From Caryophanales bacterium UBA6865 (lineage in GTDB: Bacteria > Bacillota_I > Bacilli_A > RFN20 > CAG-826): DNA of 56,475 nucleotides. Shown here piece by piece: positions 53,202 through 56,475 of this stretch. The stretch lies in NCBI GenBank assembly GCA_002449265.1, contig DKCV01000003.1:1-56475 (forward strand), written 5' to 3'. The notes beneath the pieces were generated by a model. It was not told the DNA's origin. It did not search any database and saw only the letters and a program-made list of their open reading frames with translations. The position numbers and the translations under genes were made by a program. Position 1 is the first letter of the stretch. Every line of letters begins with the position of its first letter.

Positions 53202-54557
53202 ATGTTTGAAAGAAAGATTTATGAAAAGCTCCTACTATGGAAGAAAGAATCTGAAGGAAAAAAAGCAATCCTCATCGAAGGAGCAAGGCGAATCGGCAAA
53301 TCCACCATTGCCGAAGAATTCGGGAAAAAAGAATATAAAAGCTATCTTCTTATCGATTTTAACGACGTGAGCAAGGCTGTGTTAAACGCCTTCGAAAACT
53401 ATCTAAACGATCTGGATACCTTCTTTTTGATTTTGTCTACGGAATATAACGTTACTCTTTACCCGCGAGAATCCCTTGTCATTTTCGATGAGATTCAGCG
53501 ATTCCCTAAAGCAAGGCAAGCCATTAAAAAACTCGTAAAAGATGGCCGCTTTGACTATATCGAAACCGGTTCTTTAATTTCCATTCGCGATAACGTAAAA
53601 AACATCACCATTCCATCTGAAGAAAGGCATATCAAGATGTATCCGATGGACTTTGAAGAGTTTTGCTACGCCCTTAACGAAAAGAAAATGATGGACTATA
53701 TTCGGAAATGCTTCGCCGAAAAAAAGCCACTAGAAGAATCTTTGCATCATAAAGCAATGATGCTTTTCAAACAGTATCTCCTTGTCGGAGGAATGCCGAA
53801 AGTGGTTCAAGAGTTTTTAGACCACAACCGTAATTTCCTTCTCGCAGATAAAGAAAAACGGGATATTCTCTCCTTATATCGTTCCGATATTTCCAAAATC
53901 GATAGAAACTATCGTTCTAAAGTCTTATCTATTTTTGATCAAATCCCCTCTTTTTTATCCCTGCACGAAAAGAGGGTTCGTCTTTCTTCCATTGAAGAAA
54001 AGTCCACTTTTCCAATGTACGAAGAAACGTTTTTTTGGTTAGGGGATTCTATGATTGTGAATGAGTGCTGGAATTCGACAGACCCTAACGTCGGTTTAGC
54101 GCTTAACGAGACGAGAACGACTTTGAAGTGCTACATGGGCGATACGGGCTTATTAATTAGTCACACCTTCGAAGAAAGTGAACTTCTAGACGGAAATTTG
54201 TATAAGCAAATTCTGAATGACAAGCTTTCCATTAACGAGGGAATGTTCTTTGAAAACGCGATTTCTCAAATTCTTGTGGCGAATGGTCACAAACTCTTTT
54301 TCTACGCTCATTACGACAAAGATAAAAAGCGGAATGATATGGAGGTCGATTTCTTGCTTTCTAATGGTGACAAAGCAAAACCAAAGCTATATCCAATCGA
54401 AGTTAAATCAGGGAAAAAATACAGCATAGATTCTTTAAATAAATTCCTTAGCAAATATCATACTCGCATTGGTCAAGCCTATATCATCCATACCAAAAAC
54501 CTCTGCCAAAAAGGAGAAATCCTCTGCATTCCTTCTTACATGGCCATGTGCCTATAA
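53202..54557 (+). CDS. AAA_14/DUF4143-type ATPase
   Basis: 451 residues. Walker A GARRIGKST (about 26-34), Walker B LVIFDEIQRFPKARQ (about 90-104), ETGSLISI sensor, YPMDFEEFCYAL and a DUF4143 half ending in a nuclease-like MEVDFLLSNGD and YPIEVKSGK. GAGGT directly abuts the ATG, while a better site (AAAGGG) serves a six-codon ORF whose TGA overlaps this ATG, so translation may be by re-initiation. Same length as the 38550 ATPase but clearly diverged. Own repeat array upstream. Confidence 0.85.
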   Translation: MFERKIYEKLLLWKKESEGKKAILIEGARRIGKSTIAEEFGKKEYKSYLLIDFNDVSKAVLNAFENYLNDLDTFFLILSTEYNVTLYPRESLVIFDEIQRFPKARQAIKKLVKDGRFDYIETGSLISIRDNVKNITIPSEERHIKMYPMDFEEFCYALNEKKMMDYIRKCFAEKKPLEESLHHKAMMLFKQYLLVGGMPKVVQEFLDHNRNFLLADKEKRDILSLYRSDISKIDRNYRSKVLSIFDQIPSFLSLHEKRVRLSSIEEKSTFPMYEETFFWLGDSMIVNECWNSTDPNVGLALNETRTTLKCYMGDTGLLISHTFEESELLDGNLYKQILNDKLSINEGMFFENAISQILVANGHKLFFYAHYDKDKKRNDMEVDFLLSNGDKAKPKLYPIEVKSGKKYSIDSLNKFLSKYHTRIGQAYIIHTKNLCQKGEILCIPSYMAMCL

Positions 54558-54982
54558 AAAGTCTATTTGCACATAATTCGTGGCACTCGGGCATGCGGAC
54601 AAAAATATCAAAATTTTGAGAAAAAAGACAAATATCACTTTTTTAAAGTTTAACTTCTGCCAAACGTAAAAGTGGGGCAATGAGACAAGTTAAGATATTG
54701 CTTCCCCGAATTTGATTAGTTTTCCGACACCTGAAATACCCAAACCGATTAAATTAGGTGCAACTGATACACGTTTTTCGATTCAAGTATGTGCAACGAT
54801 TACACATTTTAAATCGGAGTAATGACATCGCGCCTCGTCTGGAGAAAATAAAAGCGTATATAAAGATGGTTTCAACGCCCATGAATTATTTTAACTACTA
54901 CTGAACACTCTGTGATTGCTTGGTTTCAAAGATAAATCTTTTTTAAAAACAGACGCTAATTGATGGGCTCAATAATCATTTA
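54558..54982. other. Intergenic region holding duplicated segment copy B
   Basis: 425 bases with no gene. Contains the short repeat C fragment (54569-54580) and segment copy B. Confidence 0.5.
54615..54915. repeat. Dispersed non-coding segment, copy B
   Basis: Counterpart of 45096-45405. It keeps the 33-bp repeat pair (TAGGTGCAACTGATACAC at 54755 and TATGTGCAACGATTACAC at 54788); the second copy is identical to copy A's over 18 bases. One ACTGAACAC half-site remains near 54900. Confidence 0.7.
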
Positions 54983-55624
54983 TCAAATCTTCACAATTAA
55001 ATATTCAAAATTTCCAAGCTCAGTAGCTTTGTAACTATAATACTTAAATTCATATTTGTTCCTAATATTAATGGAATTAGGGTATTTCTTTGCGGTCGAT
55101 TTAGTTTTGTCTCTCCATTCTAACGGCGATGGATAGCTCGGTTGTACTCCCACGTTCATTGTAAAACGATAATCTTGACATGTATCTTCAACCTTCTTCT
55201 TTAAGTTGGAATCATTCGTAATCAAAAGGAAGTAGCCCCCAGAACACTCGCTTGCCTCCTTCAGATTTTCAATTTTACTTATATCCCTCCAAGATCTGTA
55301 TCTAAAAATATTGCGAGCCTGTTGATTTTTTAAAAAGATTGTTAAGCCACCTTTTAAATTTACTTCTTCTTCTGTTGTCAAATATTTAAATTCAAAAACA
55401 TATTTTTCTCCGCTAGAGTTCGTGACTAATAAATCAACCCTATAAGAAGCCTTATTTGTTTTTATTGCCTTTTCCAAAGTAAACCTATACTTATAAGACT
55501 TAAGCGCATTATATAAAGAAATTGTAAACTCATACTGAAAGTGAGCTTCGTTAAAAAACACACGCCCTTCACCAGAATAGTCAGCTAAAATCTTTTTTAC
55601 ATTTTCTTCCAAAACTTCGTCCAT
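54983..55624 (-). CDS. PD-(D/E)XK nuclease-like protein
   Basis: 213 residues, no signal peptide. The centre has RVDLLVTNSSGEKYVFEFKY (about 63-82), matching the D-x(n)-E-x-K core of the PD-(D/E)XK fold, with an upstream Glu in FNEAHFQYEF and a downstream Gln in FLKNQQARN. GGGGT lies 5 bases before the ATG. The C-terminal 60 residues are not recognised. Could be a restriction-type or repair nuclease, or an inactive relative. Lies alone between segment copy B and the frameshifted lipoprotein. Confidence 0.7.
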   Translation of the reverse strand: MDEVLEENVKKILADYSGEGRVFFNEAHFQYEFTISLYNALKSYKYRFTLEKAIKTNKASYRVDLLVTNSSGEKYVFEFKYLTTEEEVNLKGGLTIFLKNQQARNIFRYRSWRDISKIENLKEASECSGGYFLLITNDSNLKKKVEDTCQDYRFTMNVGVQPSYPSPLEWRDKTKSTAKKYPNSINIRNKYEFKYYSYKATELGNFEYLIVKI

Positions 55625-55764
55625 TAGTACCCCATTTCTTTCATTAAGCTTGAATCATCATTGTTTCTTAAGCAACAGTGAGGGTGCATGTTTTACACCA
55701 ACATTTCCAAATCGTGGCCTAGTTTTTAAGCGCTTCCTTTTCGATTCATATATTTGCGTTTGCG

Positions 55765-56381
55765 TCAAAACCACTTGGCTTTATAGGCTATAACACTATC
55801 TTCCCCCAACTTGGTATATGAATGCCTCGTCAATGATTTTTCAACTAGATCCGTTTTTAAGGTCAAAACATATTTTCCAATATTGGAATCATAAATAGCA
55901 GAAAAGGAAGACGCGACGAAATAGTTCTTTTTTGCACATTGATAGGCTTTTTTGTTGTCAGTTTTTTATCTATGGTTGGGTTTTCGCTATATAGATATTC
56001 ACTATACTTGATCTCAGAGTCAATTAGTCTATTATCCAAGTCCAAATAATAATTGCATTCAACAGTTAGGTATCCAATAAAACCGACATAAGAATATTCA
56101 ACATAGTCGCTAGCGTATCTATTGTTGTACAAGTAAATTTTAGTATCCGACGAATAGCTCAGGTTCTCAGTATAAATCGAAGCTCCTTTCGAACTTTTGA
56201 ATTCGTGAACCTCAGTATAGCTAGCAGAATATGTTTTATCAAAAAATGTTGACGATCCGTTCCTAACACTAATTGAGTAACAATCCACAATTCCTTTTGT
56301 TTGAGCGGCTGTTTCTCCACTCGAGCAGCCACATAAGACGCATGAAACTAGTAACGATCCTAAAACTAAATTTCTTTTCAT
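55765..56381 (-). pseudogene. Hypothetical lipoprotein with a -1 frameshift at A AAA AAG
   Basis: Lipoprotein signal with Cys19 (VLCGC), then a Tyr/Ser-rich body. In the start frame it ends at 55863 after an unlikely hydrophobic tail. In the -1 frame the protein continues well: AYQCAKKNYFVASSFSAIYD, then KYVLTLKTDLVEKSL and IAYKAKWF, ending at TGA 55765-55767. The two frames meet at A AAA AAG (55947-55953 on the plus strand), in exactly the phase used for -1 slippage. So it is either a one-base deletion or a frameshifting site. Full product about 205 residues; function unknown. The ATG lies near the right end of the window. Confidence 0.65.
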
Positions 56382-56475
56382 TTCCTAACCCCCTATTATT
56401 CGTTCTAAATAAAACGCTGATTCGCACATAAGGCGCTAACATTATTTTAAATGTTTGTTCTATTTCAAATGATGT

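Noticed and set aside
1..56475. Mycoplasma-type code with TGA as Trp
   Set aside because: TGA ends several genes at sensible places (for example the 22872 ATPase) and Trp is encoded by TGG throughout.

Overview
The window looks like chromosomal DNA of a low-GC Gram-positive bacterium (Bacillota, plausibly a gut-associated Bacilli/Erysipelotrichia- or Mollicutes-like lineage; this is inference). The evidence is AT-rich sequence, AGGAGG-type ribosome sites, a methionine T-box leader, YesMN-type two-component genes, at least fifteen lipoproteins with Gram-positive-style lipoboxes, and TGA used as a stop. No rRNA, tRNA or CRISPR array was seen.

Layout. Bases 1-25000 form a surface-lipoprotein region. 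It holds the 5' part of a PstS-like gene and a three-gene cassette (small lipoprotein A, membrane-anchored B, large lipoprotein C with InlB/Flg_new-like repeats and a DUF6273-like end) present three times on the minus strand (313-2525, 7169-9252, 12820-14971). An UPF1-like helicase-nuclease lies between copies 2 and 3. Further large lipoproteins follow, one with collagen-like and beta-helix-like parts and one an M6-like metalloprotease.

Bases 25270-35271 form a galactose/glucose uptake and sensing locus on the plus strand: an unknown protein, a YesN-like regulator, a YesM-like kinase and a sugar-binding lipoprotein of normal topology, then mglB-mglA-mglC. This MglB reads as a circular permutation, with its C-terminal lobe first. 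MglC carries a coiled-coil extension of about 230 residues. The mglB promoter has two 19-bp direct repeats just upstream of the -35 box, a likely site for the YesN-like regulator.

Bases 35800-49200 and 53000-55700 are accessory and defence-like. They hold MATE and CvpA proteins, DUF4143- and DUF234-type ATPases, an AlbA_2 (Schlafen-like) ATP-binding protein, an SDR enzyme, an AIPR abortive-infection protein, a DUF3990/HTH pair, a decayed GC-rich IS3-type transposase and a PD-(D/E)XK-like protein. A complete metNIQ methionine transporter operon with a T-box leader sits between them (50117-52891).

The most unusual signal is that all three DUF4143 ATPase genes and the AlbA_2 gene have private direct-repeat arrays immediately upstream. 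Each array has its own sequence and a fixed period (23, 32-33, 20 and 34 bp). Related orphan arrays occur inside a roughly 310-bp intergenic segment present twice. I read this as a possible family of NTPases that each recognise their own iteron-like operator. Frameshifts in homopolymer runs (5072-5076, 55947-55953, 49382-49388) mark broken or slippage-read genes.
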